From positions 1,302,001-1,366,000 of the forward strand of contig NZ_CP082292.1 of assembly GCF_019880205.1 (NCBI RefSeq): 64,000 bases of DNA. The letters run 5' to 3'. The stretch comes from Pantoea alfalfae. GTDB taxonomy: Bacteria; Pseudomonadota; Gammaproteobacteria; Enterobacterales; Enterobacteriaceae. Below, piece by piece: positions 49,654 to 59,366 of this stretch. The position numbers were made by a program, and so were the translations under genes. Each line of letters begins with the position of its first letter. Position 1 is the first letter of the stretch. The notes under the pieces are model-generated. The model worked only from the letters and a program-made list of their open reading frames with translations, searched no databases and had not been told where the DNA came from.

Positions 49654-49908
49654 ATGCAATGCCGTAGCCAGTGCGGTGCCTGTTGCACAGCACCTTCGAT
49701 CTCCTCGCCGATTCCTGGCATGCCTGACGGCAAGCCCGCCAACACGCCCTGTGTTCAGCTTGATGACACACTTCGCTGCAAACTGTTTGGCTCACCACTG
49801 CGTCCAGCCGTCTGCGCAGGTCTGCAACCTGCACACAGCATGTGCGGCGATTCGCGCCATCAGGCGATGACCTATCTGCTGCAACTCGAAGCAGATACCG
49901 CGCCCTGA
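49654..49908 (+). CDS. yeiW: Cysteine-cluster protein YeiW (UPF0153/YkgJ family)
   Basis: The function is unknown; the conserved cysteines probably bind a metal ion. The start [20 protein letters not shown] after GGAG gives 84 residues, the E. coli length; an upstream TTG start is rejected. The CxxxCxxCC cluster, the [16 protein letters not shown] block and two further Cys-containing motifs (RCKLF, AVCAG) match E. coli YeiW. Confidence 0.9.
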   Translation: MQCRSQCGACCTAPSISSPIPGMPDGKPANTPCVQLDDTLRCKLFGSPLRPAVCAGLQPAHSMCGDSRHQAMTYLLQLEADTAP

Positions 49909-50079
49909 GGCGCTGACGCTGCTGAACTTTCTGGTCCACTCATCTCTGGTTTACAGCATCTGCGTCAGCCTGTTCACTTTTTATTCCCCTTAACCACCCC
50001 GAAATGTGCGTAACGTCAAAAATCTGTTACGCCATTTGCGCATTTTCTTGCCTCGGGAAAGTTGCTGTACCACAATCCC

Positions 50080-50091
50080 TGAAACGTTTCA
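50080..50091. promoter_or_regulatory. Cra (FruR) operator 1 of fruBKA
   Basis: TGAAACGTTTCA is a perfect 12-base palindrome matching the Cra consensus. It lies 90 bases before the fruB start and pairs with a second site, as in E. coli, where Cra represses the operon until fructose 1-phosphate accumulates. Confidence 0.9.
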
Positions 50092-50146
50092 GCGGTGACT
50101 GCGCCACCTGTTTTCAACAGCATGGCGTAAAAAAATCCCCACTGGC

Positions 50147-50158
50147 TGAAACGATTCA
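50147..50158. promoter_or_regulatory. Cra (FruR) operator 2 of fruBKA
   Basis: TGAAACGATTCA matches the Cra consensus with one asymmetric base, 22 bases before the fruB start and 67 bases from the first site (start to start). Confidence 0.88.
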
Positions 50159-50180
50159 ATCTCAGCAAGCGAGGAGAATT

Positions 50181-51311
50181 ATGTTCCAGCTCGAATTGCA
50201 GGCCATCCATACCGGAGCCAGCGCCCAGAACAAAGAAGAGGCCATTCGTCAGGTTGCTGCCGCGTTAACCGCGGCTGGCAATGTGACGGAAGGCTACGTC
50301 AACGGCATGCTGGCGCGCGAACAGCAGACCTCCACCTTCCTTGGCAACGGCATCGCTATCCCGCATGGCACCACCGATACCCGCGATCTGGTGCTGAAAA
50401 CCGGTGTTCAGGTGTTCCAGTTCCCGCAGGGCATTGCCTGGGGCGACGATCAGACCGCCTATGTCGCTATCGGTATTGCTGCTAAGTCAGATGAACATCT
50501 GGCGCTGCTGCGTCAGCTGACGCACGTTCTGAGCGATGACTCCATTGCCGAACAGCTTAAAACTGCCTCTGCTGAAGACCTTCGTGCGTTGCTGATGGGC
50601 GAGAAACAAGCCGCTGAATTCAGCTTCGACACTTCATTAATTACGCTCAACGTCGCCGCCAGCGATCTGATCACCCTCCAGGCGATGAACGCCGGTCGGC
50701 TGCAGTCCGCGGGCGTAGTGGATGCCAGCTACGTCGCAGACGTGGTCTCAACGACGCCGCTGAACCTGGGACAGGGCATCTGGCTCAGCGACAGCAGCCT
50801 CGGCAACCTGCGCAGTGGCGTGGCCATCAGCCGCGCTGAACATGCCTTCGAGCATCAGGGCGAACAGGCTGCGCTGCTAATCAGCGTGTCGGCAACCGAT
50901 GAGCGTCCTCTGGAAGTGCTGGGTTACCTCAGCGCATTACTACAGCAGGGCAAAGCCGATCGTCTGCTGAAAGCCGATGCGGCAGGCGTCTACGCGCTGC
51001 TGACCAGCGAAGTCGATGAGCAGGCTGAGGTACTGACCGCCGAATACACCATCCGTAACGAACATGGCCTGCATGCCCGTCCGGGTACCGCACTGGTTAG
51101 CGTAATCAAGCAGTTCAACAGCGACATCACTGTGACCAACCTCGACGGCAGCGGTAAACCTGCCAATGGCCGCAGCCTGATGAAAGTGGTTGCGCTGGGC
51201 GTGAAAAAAGGCCATCGCCTGCGCTTCACCGCCAGCGGTGACGATGCACAGCAGGCGCTGAACGCGATTGAAGAAGCGATCACCAGCGGTCTGGGTGAGG
51301 GGGCATCATGA
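50181..51311 (+). CDS. fruB: Fructose PTS diphosphoryl transfer protein FruB (EIIA-FPr)
   Basis: Carries phosphate from enzyme I to the fructose permease FruA. The ATG after GAGGAG gives 376 residues, exactly the E. coli length, so the longer frame from 50004 is rejected. The EIIA domain has phosphorylated His62 in [11 protein letters not shown], a central M domain follows, and the C-terminal HPr-like FPr domain has the active His near 298 in [11 protein letters not shown]. It is the first gene of fruBKA, behind two Cra sites, and overlaps fruK by four bases. Confidence 0.97.
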   Translation: MFQLELQAIHTGASAQNKEEAIRQVAAALTAAGNVTEGYVNGMLAREQQTSTFLGNGIAIPHGTTDTRDLVLKTGVQVFQFPQGIAWGDDQTAYVAIGIAAKSDEHLALLRQLTHVLSDDSIAEQLKTASAEDLRALLMGEKQAAEFSFDTSLITLNVAASDLITLQAMNAGRLQSAGVVDASYVADVVSTTPLNLGQGIWLSDSSLGNLRSGVAISRAEHAFEHQGEQAALLISVSATDERPLEVLGYLSALLQQGKADRLLKADAAGVYALLTSEVDEQAEVLTAEYTIRNEHGLHARPGTALVSVIKQFNSDITVTNLDGSGKPANGRSLMKVVALGVKKGHRLRFTASGDDAQQALNAIEEAITSGLGEGAS

Positions 51312-52246
51312 GCAGACGCGTCGCCACCATCACGCTGAATCCGGCATATGATCTGGTGGGATATACCCCTGAAATTGAACGCGGCGAAGTCAACCTGGTG
51401 AAAACCACCGGGCTGCATGCTGCGGGCAAGGGCATCAACGTTGCGAAGGTCCTGAAAGATCTGGGTATCGATGTCACCGTGGGTGGCTTCCTGGGTAAAG
51501 AGAATCAGGATGGCTTCCAGCAACTGTTCAGCGAGCTGGGCATTGCTAACCGTTTCCAGGTGGTGCCAGGCCGTACCCGTATCAACGTTAAACTCACTGA
51601 ACAGACCGGCGACGTGACCGATCTGAATTTCTCCGGTTTTCAGGTCACCGCTCAGGACTGGGATCGTTTTACGAGCGACTCGCTGACCTGGCTGGGCCAG
51701 TTCGATATGGTCTGCGTCAGCGGCAGCCTGCCGGAAGGTGTCGATCACGATGCCTTTACCCGCTGGATGACCGAACTGCGCACCCACTGCCCATGCATCA
51801 TCTTTGACAGCAGCCGCGAGGCGCTGGTGGCAGGCCTGAAAGCCGCACCGTGGCTGGTTAAACCTAACCGTCGTGAGCTGGAAATCTGGGCTGGTCGCAA
51901 ACTGCCAACGCTGCAGGATGTGATTGGTGCGGCGCACGAACTGCGCGAGCAGGGCATCGCCCATGTGGTGATTTCGCTGGGCGCAGAAGGTGCGCTGTGG
52001 GTCAACGCCTCTGGTGAATGGATTGCTAAACCGCCGGTGTGTGAAGTCGTCAGCACCGTGGGTGCAGGTGATTCCATGGTTGGCGGCCTGATTTATGGCC
52101 TGCTGATGCGCGAATCCAGCGAACACACGCTGCGTCTTGCGACGGCCGTGGCGGCGATGGCCGTCAGCCAGAGCAATGTTGGCGTTTCCGATCGTACTCA
52201 GTTGGCCGCAATGATGGCGCGCGTCGACTTACAACCCGTTAACTGA
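51308..52246 (+). CDS. fruK: 1-phosphofructokinase FruK
   Basis: Phosphorylates fructose 1-phosphate to fructose 1,6-bisphosphate. It is a PfkB-family kinase of 312 residues, the E. coli length, with the N-terminal TLNPAYDL and [16 protein letters not shown] substrate motifs and the catalytic anion-hole motif [10 protein letters not shown]. The start overlaps the fruB stop (ATGA). Confidence 0.97.
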   Translation: MSRRVATITLNPAYDLVGYTPEIERGEVNLVKTTGLHAAGKGINVAKVLKDLGIDVTVGGFLGKENQDGFQQLFSELGIANRFQVVPGRTRINVKLTEQTGDVTDLNFSGFQVTAQDWDRFTSDSLTWLGQFDMVCVSGSLPEGVDHDAFTRWMTELRTHCPCIIFDSSREALVAGLKAAPWLVKPNRRELEIWAGRKLPTLQDVIGAAHELREQGIAHVVISLGAEGALWVNASGEWIAKPPVCEVVSTVGAGDSMVGGLIYGLLMRESSEHTLRLATAVAAMAVSQSNVGVSDRTQLAAMMARVDLQPVN

Positions 52247-52262
52247 CAGCAGGAGAGCGATA

Positions 52263-53975
52263 ATGAAAACGCTGCTGATTAAAGACCCTGTACTGGGACT
52301 GGCTTCCGCTTATATGGCGCAACAACGTCTGGCTGCTGCCGCACCTGCTGCGGGCCTGACTCTGACTGATAACCCTGCCGACGCGGAACTGGCGATCGTG
52401 CTGGGCAAAAACGTGCCGGACGATGCGGCGCTGAACGGCAAAGCGGTCTGGCTGGGCGATATCCAGCTGGCAGTTGGCGAGCCGGAAACTTTCCTGAACC
52501 GGGCGAAAGCCGAAGCCAAAACCTGGCAGGCAACCGCTGCGGTGGCCACACCGGCTGGCGTATCGGCTGCGGCACCGGCTCAGAATGGCGCGCCGAAACG
52601 CGTGGTTGCCGTTACCGCCTGTCCGACCGGCGTGGCACACACCTTTATGGCTGCCGAAGCCATTCAGGCTGAAGCGACCCGTCGCGGCTGGTGGGTGAAA
52701 GTTGAAACGCGCGGTTCCGTGGGTGCCGGTAATGCGATTACCCCGGAAGAAGTGGCAGCTGCCGATCTGGTGATCGTCGCTGCTGATATCGAAGTCGATC
52801 TGGCGAAATTTGCTGGTAAGCCAATGTACCGCACCTCAACCGGTCTGGCGCTGAAGAAAACCGCGCAGGAACTGGATAAAGCAGTAGCAGAAGCGAAGCC
52901 GTACAAAGCGGCAGCGGCCGGGCAGAGCAATAGCAGTGAAGAAGAGAAGAAAGGCGGCGCAGGGGCTTATCGTCACCTGCTGACCGGTGTTTCTTACATG
53001 CTGCCGATGGTGGTCGCGGGTGGTCTGAGCATCGCCCTGTCGTTCGCTTTTGGTATCACAGCCTTTAAAGAGCAGGGCACCCTGGCCGCTGCACTGATGC
53101 AAATCGGTGGTGGCAGCGCCTTCGCCCTGATGGTTCCGGTGCTGGCCGGCTTTATCGCCTTCTCCATCGCTGACCGTCCGGGTCTGACGCCTGGTCTGAT
53201 TGGCGGTATGATCGCCACCAGCATCAATGCGGGCTTCTTAGGCGGTATCATCGCGGGCTTCATTGCAGGTTATGCGGCGAAGCTGATCAGCGGCAAAGTT
53301 AAACTGCCGCAGAGTATGGAAGCGCTGAAACCGATACTGATTATTCCGCTGTTCGCCAGCCTGATCACCGGCCTGCTGATGATCTACGTAGTGGGCAAAC
53401 CGGTTGCGGGCATCATGAATGGCCTGACGCACTGGCTGGCCAACATGGGTACGGCGAATGCAGTCCTGCTGGGTGCCATTCTGGGCGGCATGATGTGTAC
53501 CGATATGGGTGGGCCGGTGAACAAGGTGGCTTACGCATTTGGTGTCGGCTTACTGAGTTCGCAGACGTATGCACCGATGGCCGCCATCATGGCCGCCGGT
53601 ATGGTGCCACCGCTGGCGATGGGTCTGGCTACGCTGGTTGCCCGTCGTAAATTCAACAAAGGTCAGCAGGAAGGCGGTAAAGCGGCACTGGTTCTGGGTC
53701 TCTGCTTTATCTCTGAAGGTGCGATTCCGTTCGCTGCCCGTGACCCGATGCGCGTACTGCCTTGCTGCATCGTCGGCGGCGCGGTTACCGGCGCGATCTC
53801 CATGGCGATTGGCGCAAAACTGATGGCACCGCACGGTGGACTGTTCGTCCTGCTGATCCCTGGCGCAATTACGCCGGTTATCGGTTATCTGATGGCGATT
53901 ATCATCGGCACCGCGATTGCAGGTCTGAGCTATGCGGTTCTGAAACGTCCGGAAGAGCAGCTGGCGAAAGCCTGA
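52263..53975 (+). CDS. fruA: Fructose-specific PTS permease FruA (EIIB'BC)
   Basis: Imports and phosphorylates fructose to fructose 1-phosphate. It has a degenerate IIB' domain (about 1-100), a IIB domain with phosphorylated Cys120 in TACPTGVAHTF, and a IIC membrane domain (about 235-565) with GGMMCTDMGGPVNKVAYAFG. At 570 residues it is slightly longer than E. coli FruA (563), with the extra residues in the Ala-rich linkers. It is the last gene of the operon, before a strong terminator. Confidence 0.97.
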   Translation: MKTLLIKDPVLGLASAYMAQQRLAAAAPAAGLTLTDNPADAELAIVLGKNVPDDAALNGKAVWLGDIQLAVGEPETFLNRAKAEAKTWQATAAVATPAGVSAAAPAQNGAPKRVVAVTACPTGVAHTFMAAEAIQAEATRRGWWVKVETRGSVGAGNAITPEEVAAADLVIVAADIEVDLAKFAGKPMYRTSTGLALKKTAQELDKAVAEAKPYKAAAAGQSNSSEEEKKGGAGAYRHLLTGVSYMLPMVVAGGLSIALSFAFGITAFKEQGTLAAALMQIGGGSAFALMVPVLAGFIAFSIADRPGLTPGLIGGMIATSINAGFLGGIIAGFIAGYAAKLISGKVKLPQSMEALKPILIIPLFASLITGLLMIYVVGKPVAGIMNGLTHWLANMGTANAVLLGAILGGMMCTDMGGPVNKVAYAFGVGLLSSQTYAPMAAIMAAGMVPPLAMGLATLVARRKFNKGQQEGGKAALVLGLCFISEGAIPFAARDPMRVLPCCIVGGAVTGAISMAIGAKLMAPHGGLFVLLIPGAITPVIGYLMAIIIGTAIAGLSYAVLKRPEEQLAKA

Positions 53976-54003
53976 TGTGCTGAAGTGCATAATCTGCTGA
54001 AGT

Positions 54004-54043
54004 AAAAACAAACAGGGAGCCGGATGGCTCCCTGTTTGTTTTT
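54004..54043 (+). terminator. fruBKA terminator
   Basis: A perfect 18-base-pair stem with a four-base loop (core CAGGGAGCC / GGCTCCCTG), flanked by A-rich and T-rich arms so that it can work in both directions. Confidence 0.93.
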
Positions 54044-54050
54044 ACAGACG

Positions 54051-54109
54051 GTTCCCGAAATTAAAGCGACGGGAGCATACGACTGGAGTAAAGCATCGCG
54101 GGCCAGGGA
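54051..54109 (+). repeat. Dispersed repeat copy A (59 bp)
   Basis: Matches the reverse complement of 59455-59513 with five mismatches in 59 bases; shared blocks include GGGAGCATACG and AAAGCATCGCGGGCCAGGGA. The spurious translated peptide SLARDALLQ-YAP-AL arises from both copies. After the shared block it continues into GCCAGCTGGCTTCCT, which recurs with one change at 54420-54434. Confidence 0.88.
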
Positions 54110-54182
54110 GCCAGCTGGCTTCCTCAGACTACTCACAAATTCTTATCAGGGTGCATCTGGCAGCGATGAATTAGCTAAAACT

Positions 54183-54367
54183 CAGGGAACACGGTCAGAG
54201 GAGGAAAGCGTCCCGCCGCCCGGATAAAAACGCCGGGAGCGTTTTTGAACAACGCAACGCGTTGGCCCGGCAACGGGCGCACCTCAGGGATGAGGTGCGT
54301 AATCGCGCGGGCCGAGCGTGTCATGGATGACGGATTTTGCGTCTTTCCGGTCTGACCGTGTTCCCTG
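54183..54367. repeat. 185-bp palindromic intergenic element between fruA and nfo
   Basis: CAGGGAACACGGTCAGA at the left end is perfectly inverted at the right end. The interior contains several smaller inverted repeats (CACCTCAGGGATGAGGTG, GCCCGGCAACGGGC), so a transcript would fold into a branched structure. It has no significant ORF with a ribosome site. It looks like a non-autonomous repeat element or a structured RNA; I cannot name the family. Confidence 0.75.
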
Positions 54368-54414
54368 TGCAAGCTCAGTCTTACAGCAACCAGGCCAGAC
54401 TTTGTCAAAAATCT

Positions 54415-54439
54415 CAGGGAGCCAGCTGGCTCCCTTTTT
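54415..54439. terminator. Probable nfo terminator hairpin, possibly bidirectional
   Basis: AGGGAGCCAGCTGGCTCCCT is a perfect 20-base palindrome followed by TTTT on the plus strand. On the minus strand nfo ends one base away at 54440. Its core repeats the sequence at 54104-54125. Confidence 0.65.
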
Positions 54440-55285
54440 CTATCCCTGCTGTTCGGCTTTCAGCCAGGCAATCTCATCTTTCCAGATATCAGGATTAATA
54501 GTTTCAAGAATCAACGGGATACCATCAAACCGCGGATCTTTCATCAGCCAGCTAAACGCCGTTTTACCGATATTCCCTTCACCCAGACTGTGATGGCGGT
54601 CAACGCGACTGTCAAAGGCGCTTTTGGCATCGTTCAGGTGCATGCCGCGCAGATAGTTAAAGCCGACAATACGCTCAAACTCTGCAAAGGTCGCTTCGCA
54701 GTCCGCTTCGGTGCGCAGGTCATAACCGCCGGCAAACGCATGGCAGGTATCAATGCAGACGCCAACGCGCGACTTATCTTCGACATGCTCAATAATGGTG
54801 GCGAGATGCTCGAAGCGGAACCCCAGGTTACTGCCCTGACCCGCGGTATTTTCAATGACGGCAGTCACGTTCTGCGTCTGATTGAGCGCGATGTTGATCG
54901 ACTCCGCAATCCGCTTCAGGCACGCTTCTTCATCAATCTGATGCAGATGGCTGCCGGGATGGAAGTTCAGCAGTGTCAGGCCGAGCTGGTCACAACGTTG
55001 CAGTTCATCAATAAAGGCCGCGCGGGATTTCTCCAGCGCCTCTTCGACCGGGTGACCGAGGTTAATCAGAAAACTGTCGTGCGGCAGGATTTGCTGCGAA
55101 CTGAATTTGTACGTCTCGCAGGCGGCGCGAAAAGCATCAATCACCTCTGTGGAGAGCGGGGCGGCCTTCCACTGACGCTGATTTTTAGTAAAGAGGGCGA
55201 AGGCGGTGGCTTCTATTTCATGGGCGCGGATCACGGCCTGATCCACACCACCTGCCGCACTCACGTGTGCGCCAATATATTTCAT
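54440..55285 (-). CDS. nfo: Endonuclease IV (AP endonuclease)
   Basis: Cleaves DNA 5' to abasic sites. The 281-residue TIM-barrel starts [18 protein letters not shown], and the metal ligands appear in NFHPGSH, the [10 protein letters not shown] segment, [22 protein letters not shown] and [14 protein letters not shown]. coli Nfo has 285. In E. coli SoxRS induces it; no SoxS box was identified here. It lies between the repeat region and yeiH. Confidence 0.97.
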   Translation of the reverse strand: MKYIGAHVSAAGGVDQAVIRAHEIEATAFALFTKNQRQWKAAPLSTEVIDAFRAACETYKFSSQQILPHDSFLINLGHPVEEALEKSRAAFIDELQRCDQLGLTLLNFHPGSHLHQIDEEACLKRIAESINIALNQTQNVTAVIENTAGQGSNLGFRFEHLATIIEHVEDKSRVGVCIDTCHAFAGGYDLRTEADCEATFAEFERIVGFNYLRGMHLNDAKSAFDSRVDRHHSLGEGNIGKTAFSWLMKDPRFDGIPLILETINPDIWKDEIAWLKAEQQG

Positions 55286-55336
55286 GCCTTTCTCCTGGGG
55301 CTATGCACGGGTGAAACGGCATGATACCCGATGCCG

Positions 55337-56392
55337 CTAGCCCATGAAATGTTGCACCAGCAGATTGATGGTGCCGCCGCCCGCAATCAACCAGACAAAC
55401 ACCAGCGCGCCCAGCAACAGCGGTTTAACGCCCGCCTCACGCAATGCCCCGAAACGGGTGGTTAAGCCCAGCGCGGCCATCGCCATCGCCAGCAGCAGAC
55501 CCGCCAGCTCATTCAGCGTGGCCACCAACGCCGCAGGCAACAGTTGCAGCGAGTTAAACAGCGCGACCGCGATAAACAGCAGGGCGAACCAGGGAAAGGT
55601 CACCGGCTGACGCGCCTGGCTCGCGTTGCGTTTGCCGCGGATTACCGCGCTCAGGCAGAGCAGGAACGGCGCCAGCATCATTACCCGCAGCATTTTGGCA
55701 ATCACGGCGCTGTTCTCAGCCTCCGGGCTGATGCTGTGCCCGGCGGCCACGACCTGCGCCACTTCATGGATGGTTGAGCCGGTGAAGACCCCAAACTGCG
55801 CGGCACTCAGCCCCGGAAACAGGTGATGCGCCAGCGGCCACATCAGCGGATAGATAAAGATGGCCAGGGTGCCGAACAGCACCACGGTCGCGATAGCCAC
55901 GGCAACTTTTGACGACGCGGCTTTTACCACCGGCTCGGTCGCCAGTACGGCCGCAGCCCCACAGATACTGCTGCCTGCGCCAATCAGCCAGACGGTATCG
56001 CGATCCAGCTTCAGCAGCCGGATGCCCAGCAGGCAGGTAACAAAGAAGGTGCTGCTCAGCGTCAGCGCATCAATCAGGATGCCGCTTAAACCGACCTCAG
56101 CAATCTGTTGTAAGGTAATGCGGAAGCCAAACAGGATGATCCCCAGTCGCAGCAGCTTCTGTTTAGCCAGCACCACGCCACTGTCGCAGCGCGACGCCAG
56201 CGGTGTATAGACGCTGTTGCCAACCAGAATCCCCAGCATAATCGCCAGGGTCAGTGAACCCAGCCCTGCTGCTGCAATCGCCGGTTGCTGCGCCAGCCAG
56301 CTGGCTGCCCCGGCAATCGCAGCCGTCAGCAGCAGACCAGGGAACCAGAGCGTAACGGGATGATGCGTTTTAGGGATGCTCAGTTCGGTCAT
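55337..56392 (-). CDS. yeiH: UPF0324 membrane protein YeiH (putative sulfate exporter family)
   Basis: An integral membrane protein of 351 residues with about ten hydrophobic segments and the family blocks LRLGIILFGFRITLQQIAEVG, GAGSSICGAAAVLATEPVV, GSTIHEVAQVVAAGHSISPE and AMAALGLTTRFGALREAG. It is assigned to the putative sulfate exporter family by homology; the substrate is not established. The start MTELSIPKTHH follows GAGGAG and aligns with E. coli YeiH; the longer frame is rejected. Confidence 0.93.
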   Translation of the reverse strand: MTELSIPKTHHPVTLWFPGLLLTAAIAGAASWLAQQPAIAAAGLGSLTLAIMLGILVGNSVYTPLASRCDSGVVLAKQKLLRLGIILFGFRITLQQIAEVGLSGILIDALTLSSTFFVTCLLGIRLLKLDRDTVWLIGAGSSICGAAAVLATEPVVKAASSKVAVAIATVVLFGTLAIFIYPLMWPLAHHLFPGLSAAQFGVFTGSTIHEVAQVVAAGHSISPEAENSAVIAKMLRVMMLAPFLLCLSAVIRGKRNASQARQPVTFPWFALLFIAVALFNSLQLLPAALVATLNELAGLLLAMAMAALGLTTRFGALREAGVKPLLLGALVFVWLIAGGGTINLLVQHFMG

Positions 56393-56498
56393 GATGGTCA
56401 CTCCTCGTCGTTGAGTCATGATCATGAGGGCGACTGGCTTAAAAGTGAAATTGATAATATATTTATAATTGACCAGAATAAACGATAAGGCAGTGATC

Positions 56499-56873
56499 AT
56501 GATAGTTTCGCGTCTGCGCCGCTGGGCGACGCTGATCAAAAGAGATGTGTTCGTGCTGTGGTTTGCCTTTCGCGATCCGCGCACACCCTGGTGGAACAAG
56601 CTGGGCATGCTGGGACTGGTTGCTTATGGGGTCAGCCCGATCGATCTCATCCCGGATGTGATCCCGTTTGTTGGTCTGCTGGATGACGCGGTGATTATTC
56701 CCACGGGCATCATGATTCTGTTGCGGCTGCTGCCACAAGAGGTGCGCATCAGCAGCAGCGAACGCGCACAGTCTCAGCGTTCGCGCGGCAAAAAGATTGC
56801 AGGCTGGCTGGTCGTGGTTGGGCTGATCTGGCTGGCGTTAATTATTTACCTTGTCAGGCATTCACTGAGTTAA
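56499..56873 (+). CDS. DUF1232 (YkvA-like) small membrane protein
   Basis: The 124-residue product starts MIVSRLRRWATLIKRDVF and contains the DUF1232 core LGMLGLVAYGVSPIDLIPDV followed by IPFVGLLDDAVIIPTGIMIL, then a basic segment and a C-terminal membrane helix (WLVVVGLIWLALIIYLV). The function is unknown. It is divergent from yeiH and nine bases from yeiE, probably co-transcribed with it. E. coli has no gene between yeiH and yeiE. Confidence 0.88.
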   Translation: MIVSRLRRWATLIKRDVFVLWFAFRDPRTPWWNKLGMLGLVAYGVSPIDLIPDVIPFVGLLDDAVIIPTGIMILLRLLPQEVRISSSERAQSQRSRGKKIAGWLVVVGLIWLALIIYLVRHSLS

Positions 56874-56882
56874 GAGGCGACG

Positions 56883-57749
56883 ATGCACATTACGCTGCGG
56901 CAAATCGAAGTGTTTACCGAAGTGCTGAAAAGCGGTTCCACTACTCAGGCGTCGCAACTGCTGGCGCTGTCACAGTCGGCGGTCAGCGCGGCGCTGGCCG
57001 ATCTGGAAAGTCAGCTCGGGGTGCAGTTGTTTGATCGGGTCGGCAAACGGCTGGTGCTGAATGAGCATGGGCGACTGCTCTATCCGCGTGCGGTCGGTCT
57101 GCTGGAGCAGGCGGGCGAAATTGAGCAGCTATTCAAAGAGGATAACGGCGCGATCCGCATCTTCGCCAGCAGCACTATTGGTAACTATCTGCTGCCGGGC
57201 ATGATGGCGGCCTATCGTCGTGACTTTCCTGGTCTGCCGCTGGAGCTGAGCGTCGGTAACAGTCAGGATGTGATTCAGGCGGTTTCCGATTTCCGCGTGG
57301 ATGTCGGCCTGATTGAAGGGCCGTGCCATATGACCGAACTGGTCAGCGAACCCTGGCTGGAAGATGAGCTAGTGGTATTTGCCGCGCCCGATGCCGCGAT
57401 TCTGCAACAGTCGGTGACGCTGAAAACCCTGGCAGAAGCGCCGTGGATTCTGCGTGAACGTGGCTCCGGCACCCGGGAAATCGTCGATTATCTGCTGCTG
57501 TCACACCTGCCGAGTTTTCAGCTGGGTATGGAGCTCGGCAACTCAGAAGCGATCAAGCATGCAGTGCGGCACGGCATGGGGATCAGCTGCCTGTCGCGCC
57601 GGGTAATTGCCGATCTGCTGGAGGCGGGCACGCTGACAGAACTGACGATTCCGTTGCCGCGTCTGACCCGGACGCTCTATCGCATCCATCACCGGCAGAA
57701 GCATATTTCAAAGGCACTGACGCGCTTTTTGTCCTATTGCCGTGAGTGA
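56883..57749 (+). CDS. yeiE: LysR-family regulator YeiE
   Basis: A winged-helix N-terminus ([20 protein letters not shown], then [15 protein letters not shown]) is followed by a periplasmic-binding-like sensor domain with strong identity to E. coli YeiE ([40 protein letters not shown]). E. coli YeiE has been linked to iron homeostasis and to lysP regulation, and YeiE in other enterobacteria to sulfite response; here its neighbours are lysP, yeiH and a Fur-box iron transporter, which fits both ideas. The length is 288 residues. Confidence 0.95.
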   Translation: MHITLRQIEVFTEVLKSGSTTQASQLLALSQSAVSAALADLESQLGVQLFDRVGKRLVLNEHGRLLYPRAVGLLEQAGEIEQLFKEDNGAIRIFASSTIGNYLLPGMMAAYRRDFPGLPLELSVGNSQDVIQAVSDFRVDVGLIEGPCHMTELVSEPWLEDELVVFAAPDAAILQQSVTLKTLAEAPWILRERGSGTREIVDYLLLSHLPSFQLGMELGNSEAIKHAVRHGMGISCLSRRVIADLLEAGTLTELTIPLPRLTRTLYRIHHRQKHISKALTRFLSYCRE

Positions 57750-57866
57750 TTGCTAATAATTCGGGCGCGATCATGAACTTAACTTATAACAGCATGGCAT
57801 CAGCTATACAGAGGCGGTCTGGCTGCTACAATCGCGCCTCATTTTTACCCAGCGTAGCGTTAACAC

Positions 57867-59333
57867 ATGCATAATGACTCAAAAACAACACAACAACCTG
57901 CATTACGACGTGCGTTAAAAGCCCGTCATCTGACGATGATCGCCATCGGCGGCTCCATCGGTACCGGCCTGTTTGTCGCTTCCGGCGCAACGATTGCTCA
58001 GGCTGGTCCTGGCGGGGCACTGCTCTCCTACATGCTGATCGGCCTGATGGTCTACTTCCTGATGACCAGTCTCGGTGAGCTGGCAGCCTTCATGCCCGTA
58101 TCCGGTTCTTTCGCCACCTACGGCGCAAAATATGTCGAGGAGGGCTTTGGTTTCGCACTCGGCTGGAACTACTGGTACAACTGGGCGGTGACCATCGCGG
58201 TTGACCTGGTGGCGTCGCAGCTGGTGATGACCTACTGGTTCCCCGACACGCCGGGCTGGATCTGGAGCGCGCTGTTCCTGGGACTGATATTCCTGCTCAA
58301 CTACATCTCAGTAAAAGGCTTTGGCGAGGCGGAGTACTGGTTCTCGCTGATCAAAGTGGCCACCGTCATTATCTTTATCATCGTGGGTGTGCTGATGATC
58401 ACGGGCATCATGCGCGGTGCAGAGCATGCGGGCTGGCAGAACTGGCAGGTGGGCGATGCGCCGTTTGCGGGCGGCTTTGCGGCGATGATCGGCGTGGCGA
58501 TGATTGTGGGATTCTCCTTCCAGGGCACCGAGCTGATCGGTATCGCGGCGGGCGAATCTGAAGACCCGGCAAAAAATATCCCGCGCGCCGTGCGGCAGAT
58601 TTTCTGGCGTATCCTGCTGTTCTATGTGTTCGCCATTCTCATTATCAGTCTGATCCTGCCGTACACCGATCCGCAATTACTGCATAACGACATTGATGAT
58701 ATCAGCGTCAGCCCGTTCACCCTGGTGTTCCGCAACGCCGGTCTGCTCTCTGCGGCAGCAGTGATGAATGCGGTTATCCTGACGGCGGTGCTGTCAGCCG
58801 GTAACTCCGGTATGTATGCCTCAACGCGCATGCTGTATAACCTGGCCTCCGAAGGCAAGGCACCGCGCATTTTCGCGAAGCTCTCTAAGGGCGGCGTGCC
58901 GCGCAATGCCTTATGGGCGACGACCGTCGTGGCCGGGCTGTGCTTCCTGACCTCAAAATTTGGCAACCAGGAGGTTTATCTGTGGCTGCTGAACACCTCA
59001 GGCATGACCGGTTTTATCGCCTGGCTAGGTATTGCCATCAGTCACTATCGCTTCCGTCGCGGCTATGTCGCCCAGGGACGTGATCTGAACGATCTGCCAT
59101 ACCGTTCCGGCTTCTTCCCGCTGGGACCGATTTTTGCTTTCGTGCTCTGCCTGATCATTACGCTGGGTCAGAACTATCAGGCCTTCCTCAACGACAGCAT
59201 CGACTGGTATGGCGTAGCGGCAACCTATATTGGTCTTCCGCTGTTCCTGATTATCTGGTTCGGCTACAAACTGACGCGCGGCAGCCGTTTCGTGAAGTAC
59301 AGCGAGATGGAGTTCCCGGTTCATAAAGATTAG
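57867..59333 (+). CDS. lysP: Lysine-specific permease LysP
   Basis: A 12-helix APC-family proton symporter for L-lysine; in E. coli it is also the co-sensor that restrains CadC. Characteristic blocks are LKARHLTMIAIGGSIGTGLF, GELAAFMPVSGSFATYGAKY and SFQGTELIGIAAGESEDPAK. The length of 488 residues equals the family norm. It lies 117 bases after yeiE on the same strand. Confidence 0.96.
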   Translation: MHNDSKTTQQPALRRALKARHLTMIAIGGSIGTGLFVASGATIAQAGPGGALLSYMLIGLMVYFLMTSLGELAAFMPVSGSFATYGAKYVEEGFGFALGWNYWYNWAVTIAVDLVASQLVMTYWFPDTPGWIWSALFLGLIFLLNYISVKGFGEAEYWFSLIKVATVIIFIIVGVLMITGIMRGAEHAGWQNWQVGDAPFAGGFAAMIGVAMIVGFSFQGTELIGIAAGESEDPAKNIPRAVRQIFWRILLFYVFAILIISLILPYTDPQLLHNDIDDISVSPFTLVFRNAGLLSAAAVMNAVILTAVLSAGNSGMYASTRMLYNLASEGKAPRIFAKLSKGGVPRNALWATTVVAGLCFLTSKFGNQEVYLWLLNTSGMTGFIAWLGIAISHYRFRRGYVAQGRDLNDLPYRSGFFPLGPIFAFVLCLIITLGQNYQAFLNDSIDWYGVAATYIGLPLFLIIWFGYKLTRGSRFVKYSEMEFPVHKD

Positions 59334-59366
59334 TTCTGTGCGCTTGCTCTGTTGAGTCAGGTGCCT

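Noticed and set aside
50004..50180. N-terminal extension of fruB
   Set aside because: It runs across both Cra operators; the ATG at 50181 gives the exact family length.
50990..52126. 378-codon minus-strand ORF
   Set aside because: It is antisense to fruB and fruK, both full-length with catalytic residues intact.
53930..54136. 68-codon minus-strand ORF ending over repeat copy A
   Set aside because: Its product is generated by the repeat and the fruA end; it shares SLARDALLQ with the other repeat copy.
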